Made by a program: the position numbers and the translations under genes
From: Neisseria montereyensis
GTDB taxonomy: Bacteria > Pseudomonadota > Gammaproteobacteria > Burkholderiales > Neisseriaceae
Assembly (NCBI RefSeq): GCF_024834045.1
Contig: NZ_JANUXW010000013.1
Location: 1 to 45,113, forward strand
Direction: 5' to 3'
Length of the DNA: 45,113 nt
Part shown: one piece after another, positions 1 through 8,166 of the stretch
Layout: each line of letters begins with the position of its first letter
Numbering within the stretch: the stretch's first letter is position 1
Notes under the pieces: model-generated
Told to the model about the DNA's origin: nothing
The model's database searches: none
The model's input: only the letters and a program-made list of their open reading frames with translations

Positions 1-68
1 TGTTGGCTGCGTACGCGCTGATAATATTGTACGGCTTGGTATTTAAAGTCTAATGTATATTTGCTCAT
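1..68 (-). CDS. IS3-family transposase OrfA, N-terminal fragment
   Basis: An ATG at 68-66 opens a frame reading MSKYTLDFKYQAVQYYQ and then RVRSQ before the window ends. The KYxxxxKxQAVQxY pattern is the start of the helix-turn-helix OrfA of IS3-family transposases. Only about 22 residues are present. The other partial copy at 45044 has Cys instead of Arg at residue 18, so the two IS copies are not identical. Confidence 0.7.
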   Translation of the reverse strand, partial: MSKYTLDFKYQAVQYYQRVRSQ

Positions 69-124
69 AAGAAAACTGCACCTTAATGGGTTGGAGGGGT
101 GTCCAACTTTTGGGGTGCAGTTCA
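1..124 (-). mobile_element. IS3-family insertion sequence, orfA-proximal end (partial)
   Basis: Bases 1-124 are the reverse complement of the last 126 bases of the window apart from two substitutions near the outer edge. The outer end reads TGAACTGCACCCC on the minus strand, followed by AAAAGTTGGACA, the kind of terminal inverted repeat seen in IS3-family elements, and a transposase OrfA start lies just inside. Only the 5' end of the element is present, because the window starts within it. Its orientation is opposite to the copy at 44988-45113, so both copies read out of the window. Confidence 0.8.
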
Positions 125-284
125 TATGTTTTCAGACGGCCTTTTTAATATTATTTTCAAATGGTTAGCATTATGAAAATACAGTAAACCATTATTTTAT
201 TTTCAGACGGCCTAAAATCTTCCATGCTTAATAACCGCATGCTTGCCCACATCGATCAAACCCCAACCTTAGCCCGATAAAGCT

Positions 285-854
285 TTAACGCAGCCGCTTT
301 CCGGTTTCACCATCGATAATCTGACTGGGGAATTTCTGGCCGCCGATACGCCCGCCGACAATCCATACATCACGCCCGAACTGCCTTTTCGCCTCTCGCA
401 AGGTTTTGCAAGGGCGGCGACCGGAACGGTTGCATGATGTTGAAACCAGTGGCGTATCAAGTATCGCGCACACATCCCGCGCGCCCTGATGAGCAGGCAC
501 GCGTACGGCCAGTTTATCGCGCATGCGGCCACGCAGAAGCATCGATAAACGGCGGCAAGGCAATAGAAAGGTTTTCGCGGCCGGCCATTCGGCAGCAAGC
601 ATAGCGGCGGTGTTTTCAGACGGCCTGTTTAATAAAGGCAATAATTGCGGCAGGCTGCTGCCAATCACAATCATACCTTTATGCTGCGGCCGCTTTTTAA
701 TGCGAACCAGCTTTTGCAACGCCCGCATATGAGTAGGCAGGCAGCCTAAGCCGTAGCATGATTCGGTAGGATATGCCAGCAATCCGCCACGTTTTAAATG
801 GGCGGAAAGCTTGATACGGGCAGTGGCAGAAAGGGAACGGGTATGTTTTATCAT
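285..854 (-). CDS. tsaC: Threonylcarbamoyl-AMP synthase (TsaC/YrdC family)
   Basis: This 189-residue protein has the YrdC/Sua5 fold signature. It shows AYPTESCYGLGC (residues 27-38), the KKRPxxKG nucleotide-binding motif (53-60), and STSCNRSGRRP near residue 140, equivalent to the usual S-x-N-x-SG element. TsaC makes threonylcarbamoyl-AMP from threonine, bicarbonate and ATP, the first step of the t6A37 modification of ANN-decoding tRNAs. The length fits the short, single-domain TsaC rather than Sua5. trmO, which methylates the finished t6A, lies at 8167. No convincing Shine-Dalgarno is seen before the ATG. The 125-284 stretch downstream holds two DUS copies and no gene. Confidence 0.9.
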   Translation of the reverse strand: MIKHTRSLSATARIKLSAHLKRGGLLAYPTESCYGLGCLPTHMRALQKLVRIKKRPQHKGMIVIGSSLPQLLPLLNRPSENTAAMLAAEWPAAKTFLLPCRRLSMLLRGRMRDKLAVRVPAHQGARDVCAILDTPLVSTSCNRSGRRPCKTLREAKRQFGRDVWIVGGRIGGQKFPSQIIDGETGKRLR

Positions 855-1100
855 AGGCGGTTATGCTATCAATTTATCTCACGGCAAGCTATTTCTTTTT
901 GCCGTATATCCTTTTATTAAGCGGTCATGCAATGCCGTAACATCATATAAGGCTGGCTCAGGTTTTTTCCATACCTGAAAAATACGGGCATAGCCCATTG
1001 ATAAAATGGATATAAACCATTCTATAAAACCGCTGCTATCACCGGAAAATCATCAAAAAAATCCCGATATTCATATTAGAAATAGATGAAAATTGATATT

Positions 1101-1140
1101 GTTTTTTATAGAAATAGGCCGTTTTTTATAGAAATAGGCC
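1101..1140. repeat. Perfect 20-bp tandem direct repeat next to a DUS
   Basis: The 20-mer GTTTTTTATAGAAATAGGCC occurs twice head to tail at 1101-1120 and 1121-1140. The second copy runs into a complete DUS, and the first carries only the leading AGGCC. It looks like a local slippage duplication. The rest of the 855-1183 gap between tsaC and purD is AT-rich and holds no gene that I can support. Confidence 0.8.
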
Positions 1141-1165
1141 GTCTGAAAAAGTTTTCAGACGGCCT
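1136..1165 (-). terminator. Inverted DUS pair downstream of purD
   Basis: AGGCCGTCTGAAA and its reverse complement face each other across a few bases, giving a strong hairpin 19 nt past the purD stop. On the minus strand it is followed by TATTTCTATAAAAA rather than a clean T-run, so the termination role is inferred from position and stem strength. Confidence 0.6.
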
Positions 1166-1183
1166 CATTTGCCTAAAAACCGA

Positions 1184-2455
1184 TTAACGCTTAATGGCTT
1201 TATCGGCAATATCGGTTCGGTATTGCATACCGTCGAAATGAATTTCCGCTAAAGCTCTGTATGCTTTGGTTTTGGCCGATGCAACATCATCACCTAAGCC
1301 AACCACGCACAAAACACGCCCGCCGTTGGTGACAATATTGCCGGATTCATCGCTTGCAGTGCCGGCATGGAATACTTTGCCGATTTGGTTGGCAGCCTCA
1401 AGACCGGTAATCACATCGCCTTTTTTCGGTGATTCGGGATAATTGGCAGCCGCCAAAACCACACCCACCGCAGTTTCGTCATACCATTGCGCTTCAACCT
1501 GATCCAGTTTGCCGTCGATAGCAGCCGCAACCAAATCGGATAAATCGCTTTTTAAACGGCTCATAATCGGCTGGGTTTCCGGATCACCGAAACGACAGTT
1601 AAATTCAATGGTAAATGGTGCGCCAGACGAATCAATCATTAAACCTGCGTATAAAAACCCTGTAAAATCATTGCCTTCTGCTTTCATGCCTTGCACGGTC
1701 GGCAGAATAATTTCATTCATGGCACGCTCGTATACTTCGGGAGTTACCACGGGCGCGGGGCTGTATGCGCCCATGCCGCCCGTATTCGGCCCTTGGTCGT
1801 TATCCAGCAAGCGCTTGTGGTCTTGGCTGGTTGCCATCGGTAAAACATGGTCGCCGTCCACCATCACAATAAAGCTGGCTTCCTCGCCCTGCAAAAAGTC
1901 TTCAATCACCACGCGGGCACCGGCATTGCCCATTTTATTGCCCAACAACATATCATCAATAGCGGCATGCGCAGCTTCTTCGGTTTCAGCGACAATCACG
2001 CCTTTTCCGGCGGCCAAACCATCGGCCTTAATCACTATCGGCGCCCCTTTGCTGCGCACATATTCATGTGCCTGTTCGGCATGTTCAAAGGTTTGATATT
2101 GAGCGGTCGGAATCGCATATTTCGCCATAAAGGCTTTGGCAAAATCTTTAGAGCTTTCCAAACGCGCGGCGGCACGGGTTGGGCCGAAGATTTTCAAACC
2201 GGCTGCACGAAAATCATCTACCACGCCGGCTGCCAGCGGTGCTTCGGGGCCTACCAATGTAAAGGCGATATTTTCGCGTTGGCAAAATTCAATCAATTCA
2301 CGATGAGCAGTTAATTCAAGGTTGTGCAGCTTCGGTTCAACCGCCGTGCCGGCATTGCCCGGTGCAACATAAACTGTTTCCACTTTAGGGGATTGTGCCA
2401 ATTTCCACGCCAACGCATGTTCGCGTCCGCCGCCGCCGATAACGAGTAATTTCAT
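1184..2455 (-). CDS. purD: Phosphoribosylamine-glycine ligase
   Basis: This 423-residue protein is full length for PurD. It begins MKLLVIGGGGREHALAWKLA, the glycine-rich N-terminal Rossmann-like segment, and has the GARS signature area (VGPEAPLAAG, KADGLAAGKGV) and the ATP-grasp stretch FTIEFNCRFGDPETQ. The enzyme joins glycine to phosphoribosylamine using ATP, the second step of de novo purine synthesis in the cytosol. AAGGA lies a few bases before the ATG. It stands alone, without other pur genes nearby, between hairpins at 1136-1165 and 2531-2566. Confidence 0.97.
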   Translation of the reverse strand: MKLLVIGGGGREHALAWKLAQSPKVETVYVAPGNAGTAVEPKLHNLELTAHRELIEFCQRENIAFTLVGPEAPLAAGVVDDFRAAGLKIFGPTRAAARLESSKDFAKAFMAKYAIPTAQYQTFEHAEQAHEYVRSKGAPIVIKADGLAAGKGVIVAETEEAAHAAIDDMLLGNKMGNAGARVVIEDFLQGEEASFIVMVDGDHVLPMATSQDHKRLLDNDQGPNTGGMGAYSPAPVVTPEVYERAMNEIILPTVQGMKAEGNDFTGFLYAGLMIDSSGAPFTIEFNCRFGDPETQPIMSRLKSDLSDLVAAAIDGKLDQVEAQWYDETAVGVVLAAANYPESPKKGDVITGLEAANQIGKVFHAGTASDESGNIVTNGGRVLCVVGLGDDVASAKTKAYRALAEIHFDGMQYRTDIADKAIKR

Positions 2456-2530
2456 AGGGTTTCCTTGATAAATGAAGGTGCTCTGACCGTGAATTTAAAC
2501 GTTAGATTATAGCCGATTTCCACATCAACA

Positions 2531-2566
2531 GGGCAGGCCGTCTGAAACATTTCAGACGGCCTGCCC
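2531..2566. terminator. Extended inverted DUS hairpin between yigZ and purD
   Basis: A perfect 17-bp stem (2531-2547 with 2550-2566) is formed by an inverted DUS pair extended at each end by GGGC/GCCC. It follows the minus-strand yigZ gene and precedes purD. No T-run follows on the minus strand, so it may act mainly as paired uptake sequences and only weakly as a terminator. Confidence 0.55.
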
Positions 2567-2644
2567 ATAAGGTTAAAACCACTTATCCCAATATCGACCA
2601 CACCAATTTAATAAAAACGATTGAATAGCCATAATCTTACCAAC

Positions 2645-3274
2645 TCAGTTTTCATCGGCAGTTTCTTCCGTTTGTTCAAACCGTATATCAATCGCCCGTG
2701 TATGCTGCCAGGCAGCGATACAGGCATCATAGTTTGCCAACGGAATGCTCACGGTTAAGCGGCAATCCAGTTGCAAATCCTGTTCGATAATATTGGCCTG
2801 ATATTGCCCGGCAATCCGGATGGCATCGTTTAAATTCGGGTATTCGCAACGCAGCCAAACTATTTTTTCAATATTTTTTTCAACAACTTCAGCCGTTTTC
2901 AGCGCTTCCGCCGTGGCCGTTTTATAGGCATGAATCAAACCGGGCACACCCAATAATGTGCCGCCGAAATAGCGAACCACAACCACTAAAATATCGGTGA
3001 GTTCCGCCGAATCTATCTGCCCTAAAATCGGCCGTCCGGCACTGCCGGAAGGTTCGCCGTCATCATTGGCGCGAAATTGCATGCCGTCGGTGCCTAAGCG
3101 GTAGGCATAGCACCAATGGCGTGCTTTATGATGTTCGTTGCGCAAACTATCCACATATTGCTTCACCTCTGCCGCCATCCGAACCGGATAAGCAAACGCA
3201 ATAAAGCGGCTGCCTTTATCTTTAAATTCGGATTGGGCAGGGGAAGCAATGGTTCGATACGTGGTTACCGCCAT
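2645..3274 (-). CDS. YigZ/IMPACT family protein (UPF0029)
   Basis: This 209-residue protein has the UPF0029/IMPACT N-terminal domain. Motifs include KGSRFIAFA (19-27), HWCYAYRLG (53-61), NDDGEPSGSAGRPIL (70-84), and VVVRYFGGTLLGVPGLIHAY near 97-116. A C-terminal DUF1949-like ferredoxin-fold part follows. The family is conserved in bacteria; E. coli YigZ has been linked to translation and ribosome-associated functions, but the exact role is unsettled. The gene starts one base after the stop of the threonine aldolase gene, so the two are probably co-transcribed and coupled. The shared junction is inside a DUS. Confidence 0.85.
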   Translation of the reverse strand: MAVTTYRTIASPAQSEFKDKGSRFIAFAYPVRMAAEVKQYVDSLRNEHHKARHWCYAYRLGTDGMQFRANDDGEPSGSAGRPILGQIDSAELTDILVVVVRYFGGTLLGVPGLIHAYKTATAEALKTAEVVEKNIEKIVWLRCEYPNLNDAIRIAGQYQANIIEQDLQLDCRLTVSIPLANYDACIAAWQHTRAIDIRFEQTEETADEN

Positions 3275-3275
3275 T

Positions 3276-4331
3276 TCAGACGGCCCCGTTAACGGCTTTG
3301 CGTACTAAAGCTAAAAATAAATCGACATCTTCCGGCTGGGTATCGAAACTACACATCAGGCGAACCGTACCCTGATCATCCCAATCATAAAAAGCAAAAT
3401 GCTCCCGAACCGTATCGGCAATACCTTTCGGCAACCGTGCAAAGACACCGTTAGCCTGTTGCGGATATTTCAGCGATGCCCCTTCAATCTGTTGCAAACC
3501 GTTAGCAAGGCGTGTTGCCATTGCATTGGCATGTTGCGCACTCTTCAACCATAAATCGTTTTCCAACAATGCAATCAATTGGGCGGATATAAAACGCATT
3601 TTAGAAGCCAATTGCAGGTTTAGTTTACGCAGATATTTCAGGCCGTCTGAAACTTTTTCCGGATTCAAAACCACCACGCACTCGCCAAAAAGCAAGCCGT
3701 TTTTGGTGCCGCCGAAAGAAAGAATATCCACGCCGACATCAGTGGTTATCTCTCGCAAAGATACATTCAACGATGCGGCAGCATTGGCCAAACGCGCACC
3801 ATCCATATGCAGTACCATACCGTGTTTGCGGCACAAAGCACTGATGGCTTCGATTTCAGACGGCTGATACACCGTACCCCATTCGGTGCTTTGCGTGATG
3901 CTGACGGCCAAAGGTTGCGCCCGATGCTCAAAGCCATAGCCGCGTGCTTCGCGTGCAATCAAATCGGGATTGATTTTCCCTTCCTCAACAGGAACCGTCC
4001 ATAATTTAAATCCGCCAACTGCCTGCGGCGCATTACTTTCATCTTCATTCACATGGGCGGATTCGCCGCAAATCACTGCACCCCAACGGGGTAGGCACGC
4101 TTGTAAAGACAATACATTAGCACCCGTGCCGTTAAATACCGGCCAAGCCTCGGCCTGTTCGCCGAAATGCCGCTTAACCAAGGTTCGCAAATAAGCGGTA
4201 TAAGGATCATTGCCATAAGCGCCGACATGGCCGCCGTTGGCATCCGACAATGCGACAAGAATCTCAGGGTGTGCGCCTGAATAGTTGTCTGAAGCAAAAG
4301 AAATTTGCTCCGGATTATGTAACGTACTCAT
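3276..4331 (-). CDS. Low-specificity threonine aldolase family protein
   Basis: This is a PLP-dependent fold type I enzyme of the beta-eliminating lyase/threonine aldolase family, about 351 residues. The N-terminal ISFASDNYSGAHPEIL resembles the family start, HMDGARLANAA is the conserved Asp-containing segment, and SFGGTKNGLLFGE carries the PLP Lys (K in GGTKNG). The enzyme cleaves L-threonine or allo-threonine to glycine and acetaldehyde. Two adjacent ATGs (4334 and 4331) follow GGGAGGAAAG. The second has the better 7-nt spacing, and an ATG at 4370 would leave the Shine-Dalgarno inside the gene. Its TGA stop is the TGA within a DUS, immediately followed by the yigZ start. Confidence 0.88.
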   Translation of the reverse strand: MSTLHNPEQISFASDNYSGAHPEILVALSDANGGHVGAYGNDPYTAYLRTLVKRHFGEQAEAWPVFNGTGANVLSLQACLPRWGAVICGESAHVNEDESNAPQAVGGFKLWTVPVEEGKINPDLIAREARGYGFEHRAQPLAVSITQSTEWGTVYQPSEIEAISALCRKHGMVLHMDGARLANAAASLNVSLREITTDVGVDILSFGGTKNGLLFGECVVVLNPEKVSDGLKYLRKLNLQLASKMRFISAQLIALLENDLWLKSAQHANAMATRLANGLQQIEGASLKYPQQANGVFARLPKGIADTVREHFAFYDWDDQGTVRLMCSFDTQPEDVDLFLALVRKAVNGAV

Positions 4332-4350
4332 CATCTTTCCTCCCAAAATA

Positions 4351-4385
4351 TCAGGCCGTCTGAATAGCAAGTTCAGACGGCCTGA
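4351..4385. repeat. Inverted DUS pair upstream of the threonine aldolase gene
   Basis: TCAGGCCGTCTGAA and its reverse complement face each other across a short loop between etfA and the threonine aldolase gene, both minus strand. The position suits termination of etfBA transcription, but no T-run is present. Confidence 0.55.
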
Positions 4386-4477
4386 TGCCTTTGTGAAATC
4401 ATATCGTTTTGATATTAAAAAATATATGCCCGTAAAGGATTAGATTAAACCTTTATCAACCGTTCACGATACAGATA

Positions 4478-4493
4478 TGTTTCACGTGAAACA
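4478..4493. other. parS: parS site (ParB-binding centromere), copy 1
   Basis: TGTTTCACGTGAAACA is a perfect 16-bp palindrome, extended by one pair to 18 bp at 4477-4494. It is identical to the canonical bacterial parS consensus bound by chromosomal ParB. It ends one base before the etfA stop codon, so it is just outside the coding region. A second perfect copy lies at 7404. parS sites cluster around replication origins. parA, parB and dnaA are not in this window. Confidence 0.9.
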
Positions 4494-4494
4494 T

Positions 4495-5430
4495 TTAAGC
4501 TTTTAAGGCCGAAGTCAGTTCAGGCACAATTTGGAACAAATCGCCCACAAGTGCATAGTCTGAAATATTAAAAATCGGCGCATCAGGGTCTTTATTAATT
4601 GCCACAATCACTTTACTGTCTTGCATACCGGCAATATGCTGAATCGCACCGGAAATACCGACGGCAATATAAAGTTTCGGCGCGACTACCGTACCGGTTT
4701 GGCCGACTTGGGCCGAGTTCGGCGCATATTCGGCATCCACCGCAGCGCGTGAAGCACCTATTGCCGCACCCAAAGCATCGGCAAGCGGGGTAATCACGGC
4801 ATTAAATTGTTCCGCACTACCCAAAGCACGGCCGCCGGAAACCACAACATCGGCTTGCGTCAATTCCGGACGGTCGGATTGAATCAGTTTTTGCGAAACG
4901 AAACGGCTTAAATTTTGCTGCTCGGCGGCTTCTACCGTCACCACTTCGGCATTACCCCCTGAAGAAGGCGCCGCATCGAAAGCAGTGGCGCGGAAAGTCA
5001 GTACCAATTTAGCCGCATCACTTTGCACGGTTTCAAAAGCATTGCCCGCATAAATCGGCCGAACAAATGTTTTATTATCAACCACTTCGGTTAAATCGGA
5101 AATTTGCGGCACATCCAAAAGAGCGGCAATACGCGGTAATAGATTTTTACCGAATGTTGTCGCCGTAGCCGCAATGTGTTGGTAATCGCCGGCCAGCTTC
5201 ACCACCAAAGGGGTGATTTCTTCAGCCAAGCCGTTTTCGTAATAGGGCGCATCGGCCAGCAATACTTTAGCCACACTGGGTACTTGTTTGGCTGCTTCGG
5301 CAACACCTGCCGCCTGATGGCCGGCTACCAAAATGTGTACTTCGCCCAATTTAGCCGCAGCAGTAACCGCATGCAGCGTAGCAGGATTCAATTGCTGGTT
5401 ATTATGTTCTGCAATAATTAAAACACTCAT
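4495..5430 (-). CDS. etfA: Electron transfer flavoprotein, alpha subunit
   Basis: This 311-residue protein is full length for EtfA/FixB. The N-terminal half (MSVLIIAEHNNQQL onward) is the adenine-nucleotide alpha-hydrolase-like domain. The C-terminal half is the FAD domain, with VVSGGRALGSAEQF (about 196-209), the QVGQTGTVVAPKLYIAVGISGAIQH region and NKDPDAPIF. With EtfB it forms a soluble heterodimer carrying electrons from acyl-CoA and other flavin dehydrogenases to ETF-quinone oxidoreductase. It is 11 nt downstream of etfB, with GAAGGG before the ATG, so the two form an operon. A parS site directly abuts its 3' end. Confidence 0.96.
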   Translation of the reverse strand: MSVLIIAEHNNQQLNPATLHAVTAAAKLGEVHILVAGHQAAGVAEAAKQVPSVAKVLLADAPYYENGLAEEITPLVVKLAGDYQHIAATATTFGKNLLPRIAALLDVPQISDLTEVVDNKTFVRPIYAGNAFETVQSDAAKLVLTFRATAFDAAPSSGGNAEVVTVEAAEQQNLSRFVSQKLIQSDRPELTQADVVVSGGRALGSAEQFNAVITPLADALGAAIGASRAAVDAEYAPNSAQVGQTGTVVAPKLYIAVGISGAIQHIAGMQDSKVIVAINKDPDAPIFNISDYALVGDLFQIVPELTSALKA

Positions 5431-5441
5431 TTCACAACCCT

Positions 5442-6191
5442 TCAGATGACTTTGGCTTCGTTTTTCAATTTTTCAACAAGCTCGGCAACGCTACCCACTT
5501 TCACACCGGCCTGACGCTGCTTAGGCTCTGCCACTTTCAACACTTTCACATTGGCCGCCACATCCACACCCAAATCGGTAGGGGAAAGTTTTTCCAATGG
5601 TTTTTTCTTGGCTGCCATAATATTGGGTAATTTCACAAAGCGCGGCTCGTTCAAACGCAAATCGGCGCTCACAACGGCAGGCAGTTTCAATGCCACGGTT
5701 TCTTCACCGCCGTCTATCTCGCGCGTTACCCATACTTCGCCATCTTTCATTTCCAGCTTGCAGGCAAACGTGCCTTGCGGCGCATTCAAAAGGGCGGCCA
5801 ACATTTGCGCGGTTTGGTTGGCATCATCGTCAATCGCCTGTTTGCCTAATAGAAGCAAATCGGGTGATTCTTTGGCAGCCACGGCTTTCAGCAATTTGGC
5901 AACGTGAAGCGGCTCCAATTTGGCATCAGTTTCCACATGCACGGCACGATCGGCACCCATGGCCAATGCCGTCCGCAAGGTTTCTTCAGATTTTTTACCG
6001 CCCAACGATACGGCAACGATTTCAGTAATTTTGCCGGCTTCTTTCAAACGAACCGCTTCTTCTACTGCAATTTCATCGAAAGGATTCATCGACATTTTCA
6101 CATTGCCGATATCCACATCCGATCCATCGGCTTTTACCCGCACTTTAACGTTGTAATCCACCACTCTTTTTACTGCAACCAGTGCTTTCAT
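5442..6191 (-). CDS. etfB: Electron transfer flavoprotein, beta subunit
   Basis: This is a 249-residue EtfB/FixA protein. It begins [19 protein letters not shown] and contains [17 protein letters not shown], the [12 protein letters not shown] stretch, the nucleotide-binding [12 protein letters not shown], and the ETF beta signature region around [25 protein letters not shown]. The start is taken as the ATG at 6191, with AAGGAG five bases upstream. An in-frame GTG six bases earlier would overlap the Shine-Dalgarno spacing and is less likely. It is the first gene of the etfBA operon. Confidence 0.96.
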   Translation of the reverse strand: MKALVAVKRVVDYNVKVRVKADGSDVDIGNVKMSMNPFDEIAVEEAVRLKEAGKITEIVAVSLGGKKSEETLRTALAMGADRAVHVETDAKLEPLHVAKLLKAVAAKESPDLLLLGKQAIDDDANQTAQMLAALLNAPQGTFACKLEMKDGEVWVTREIDGGEETVALKLPAVVSADLRLNEPRFVKLPNIMAAKKKPLEKLSPTDLGVDVAANVKVLKVAEPKQRQAGVKVGSVAELVEKLKNEAKVI

Positions 6192-6324
6192 GAACACTCC
6201 TTAAAACCGGAAGCTATCCGGTATTGAATCAATTATTATCGCCAAAATAAACTGTTTTTGCAGAAAAAACCCTACATTTTCTTTGCAAAAATGGCTTGGT
6301 AAATTTTCGGCATTATACCTGAAT

Positions 6325-6348
6325 TAAAACCCTTTTTTCAGGGTTTTA
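6325..6348 (-). terminator. Probable intrinsic terminator of waaC
   Basis: A perfect 9-bp inverted repeat, TAAAACCCT and AGGGTTTTA around a 6-nt loop, lies about 55 nt beyond the waaC stop and before etfB. On the minus strand the stem ends in GGGTTTTAATT, a short T-run. It could also influence the etfB promoter that must lie in the same 212-nt gap. Confidence 0.5.
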
Positions 6349-6403
6349 CGGTATTTTAAAAGCCATATACCGGCGTGTAAACCGTACACTAAAATCAAAT
6401 CTT

Positions 6404-7378
6404 TCAGACGGCCTCAGCCTTCGCTTTCATACAGGCCAACAAGCTATTAAAAACTTCATCGACAATGGGAATATCGGCCACATTGCCCAGATTCACCGCC
6501 CACGGAGATTCTTGAACGCCGGTTTTGACCGGATCAGTATCGGTATAAATACCGACCACCGGTTTATCTAATGCATTGGCCAAATGCAGCAGCCCCGTAT
6601 CCACGCCGATAATACCGGCCGCATTACCCAGCAGGTAAGCCGCTTGCAGCAGGCTCAATTTATCGCATACCTGTACAAAAGGCCGTTCTGCCGCCATTTG
6701 CTCTGCACGCTGTTTCTCAACTTCATTACCCCACGGCAAATAGATAACCGCTTTATCGTATTGATGCAGTTTATCAAACAACGCCAGCCACCGTTCTACC
6801 GGCCATAGCTTACTGTCGCGGCTGGTTGCATGCAGGCCGACATAATAGTGCGGCGCAAGCCCTGTTAATGCTGCTTCCGGCGGGACAACCAAGCCAAACC
6901 GTTGTTCAGACGGCATCTCATAACCGAATGCCTGCGCAAACAAAGCCCGATTACGCCAAACCGCACTGCGTCCTTTCGGTACGGCATAGCTCTGGTTGTA
7001 GCTTAATGCCGCCCACCGTTCGCGCGCACTATGAAAATCCAATCCGGTTACCGGCGCATTGGCTACTTTGGCAAACAAAGCACTTTTCAATAGTCCTTGC
7101 GCATCCAAAACCATATCAAACCGCTGCCCGCGCAAATCGTCTTTCAGACGGCCCATTTCGCGCCAAACATCCATGCTTTGCAATTGTTTGCGCCATTGTC
7201 GCCAACGCATCACATGAACTTTTTTTACAAACGGATGCAAGCGGGCAATATCGGCAAAACCCGCCTCGCACAACCAATGCAGCTCGATATCCGGCCGCAT
7301 TCGCGATAAATCTTCAACGGCAGGCATGGTATGGATTAAATCGCCCATACTGGAAAGTCTCACCAATAGCGTTTTCAT
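6404..7378 (-). CDS. waaC: Lipopolysaccharide heptosyltransferase I
   Basis: This 324-residue protein of glycosyltransferase family 9 begins MKTLLVRLSSMGDLIHTMPA, the classic WaaC N-terminus with the conserved SSMGDLxHT and its Asp. The C-terminal donor-binding part has GIIGVDTGLLHLANALDKPVVGIYTDTDP. It adds the first L-glycero-D-manno-heptose to Kdo on the inner face of the cytoplasmic membrane during lipooligosaccharide core assembly. The start chosen has AAGG seven bases upstream; an ATG six bases earlier is less well placed. A DUS overlaps its 3' end, and a parS site lies just upstream. Confidence 0.93.
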   Translation of the reverse strand: MKTLLVRLSSMGDLIHTMPAVEDLSRMRPDIELHWLCEAGFADIARLHPFVKKVHVMRWRQWRKQLQSMDVWREMGRLKDDLRGQRFDMVLDAQGLLKSALFAKVANAPVTGLDFHSARERWAALSYNQSYAVPKGRSAVWRNRALFAQAFGYEMPSEQRFGLVVPPEAALTGLAPHYYVGLHATSRDSKLWPVERWLALFDKLHQYDKAVIYLPWGNEVEKQRAEQMAAERPFVQVCDKLSLLQAAYLLGNAAGIIGVDTGLLHLANALDKPVVGIYTDTDPVKTGVQESPWAVNLGNVADIPIVDEVFNSLLACMKAKAEAV

Positions 7379-7403
7379 AACCATGCCTTACCCTGAATTA
7401 ATA

Positions 7404-7419
7404 TGTTTCACGTGAAACA
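7404..7419. other. parS: parS site (ParB-binding centromere), copy 2
   Basis: This is a second perfect TGTTTCACGTGAAACA palindrome, in the short gap between pncA and waaC, 2.9 kb from the first. Two exact 16-mers this close are very unlikely by chance. Confidence 0.9.
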
Positions 7420-7427
7420 AAATCAAA

Positions 7428-8063
7428 CTATTGATTTTTAATATATTTATCAATAGTCTCTGCATTTTCCAACACAACCGCACCGGCATCCATCATTTCG
7501 TTCCAAGCTGCTTCGATGGTTTCCGGCGCAATGCCGCGACAAGCTGCCGCATTCACAATCACTTTCCAATCGCCGCCTTTAAGCAACTGTAAAACCGTTG
7601 TTTTCACACAATAATCGGTAGCCAATCCGCCTACCAATACAAAATCGGTTTGTTTGCTATGCAGCCATTCCAGCAAGCCCGTGCTTAATTTTTCACCAAT
7701 ATCATGGAAACATGCGCCATAAGGGTGAAATTCGGGGTCGACACCTTTCCATACGCAATAATCGTATTCGGTTGCTTTCGGCAGGCCGTCGAGCAATTCA
7801 TAACCCTCGCTGCCCACCACCGCATGCGCTACCCACGTTAAATCTGCTTCGGGCATACCGGTTGGCTGCAACATATCTTCGGCATCGTCCACCAACCACT
7901 TGGCCGACATACTATGTGCATCTTTAGTCATCACCCGCAAATCCGCCAATGCCGCCTGAGCATTTAATTCGGCAACAATGGTATCCCCCTCGGCCACCGG
8001 CAATTCTTCCGGGCACAAAGGGGAAAAGGTTTTTTGAGCATCCACATCAATCGATACAATCAT
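7428..8063 (-). CDS. pncA: Nicotinamidase / isochorismatase-family cysteine hydrolase
   Basis: This 211-residue protein is of the isochorismatase superfamily. The catalytic triad can be placed as Asp8 (SIDVDAQKTF), a Lys in VWKGVDPEFHPYGAC, and the nucleophile Cys in GGLATDYCVKTTV. The metal-site region is KDAHSMSAKW, where nicotinamidases carry Asp-x-His. Deamidation of nicotinamide to nicotinate for NAD salvage is the most likely reaction. AAGG lies eight bases before the ATG. It is divergent from trmO. Confidence 0.85.
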   Translation of the reverse strand: MIVSIDVDAQKTFSPLCPEELPVAEGDTIVAELNAQAALADLRVMTKDAHSMSAKWLVDDAEDMLQPTGMPEADLTWVAHAVVGSEGYELLDGLPKATEYDYCVWKGVDPEFHPYGACFHDIGEKLSTGLLEWLHSKQTDFVLVGGLATDYCVKTTVLQLLKGGDWKVIVNAAACRGIAPETIEAAWNEMMDAGAVVLENAETIDKYIKNQ

Positions 8064-8120
8064 ATATACGGCCTTCTTGTTTTAAGCAGACGCCATTATA
8101 ACAAAGGCCGTCTGAAACCG

Positions 8121-8133
8121 ATAACAGTGTTAT
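8121..8133. promoter_or_regulatory. Palindrome in the pncA-trmO divergent promoter region
   Basis: ATAACAGTGTTAT is a perfect inverted repeat with one central base, lying midway between two oppositely facing genes and between two inverted DUS copies (around 8104 and 8154). The place suits an operator or overlapping promoters. No known regulator consensus is recognised. Confidence 0.35.
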
Positions 8134-8166
8134 GATGCAGTTTTTATCACGGCTTTCAGACGGCCT

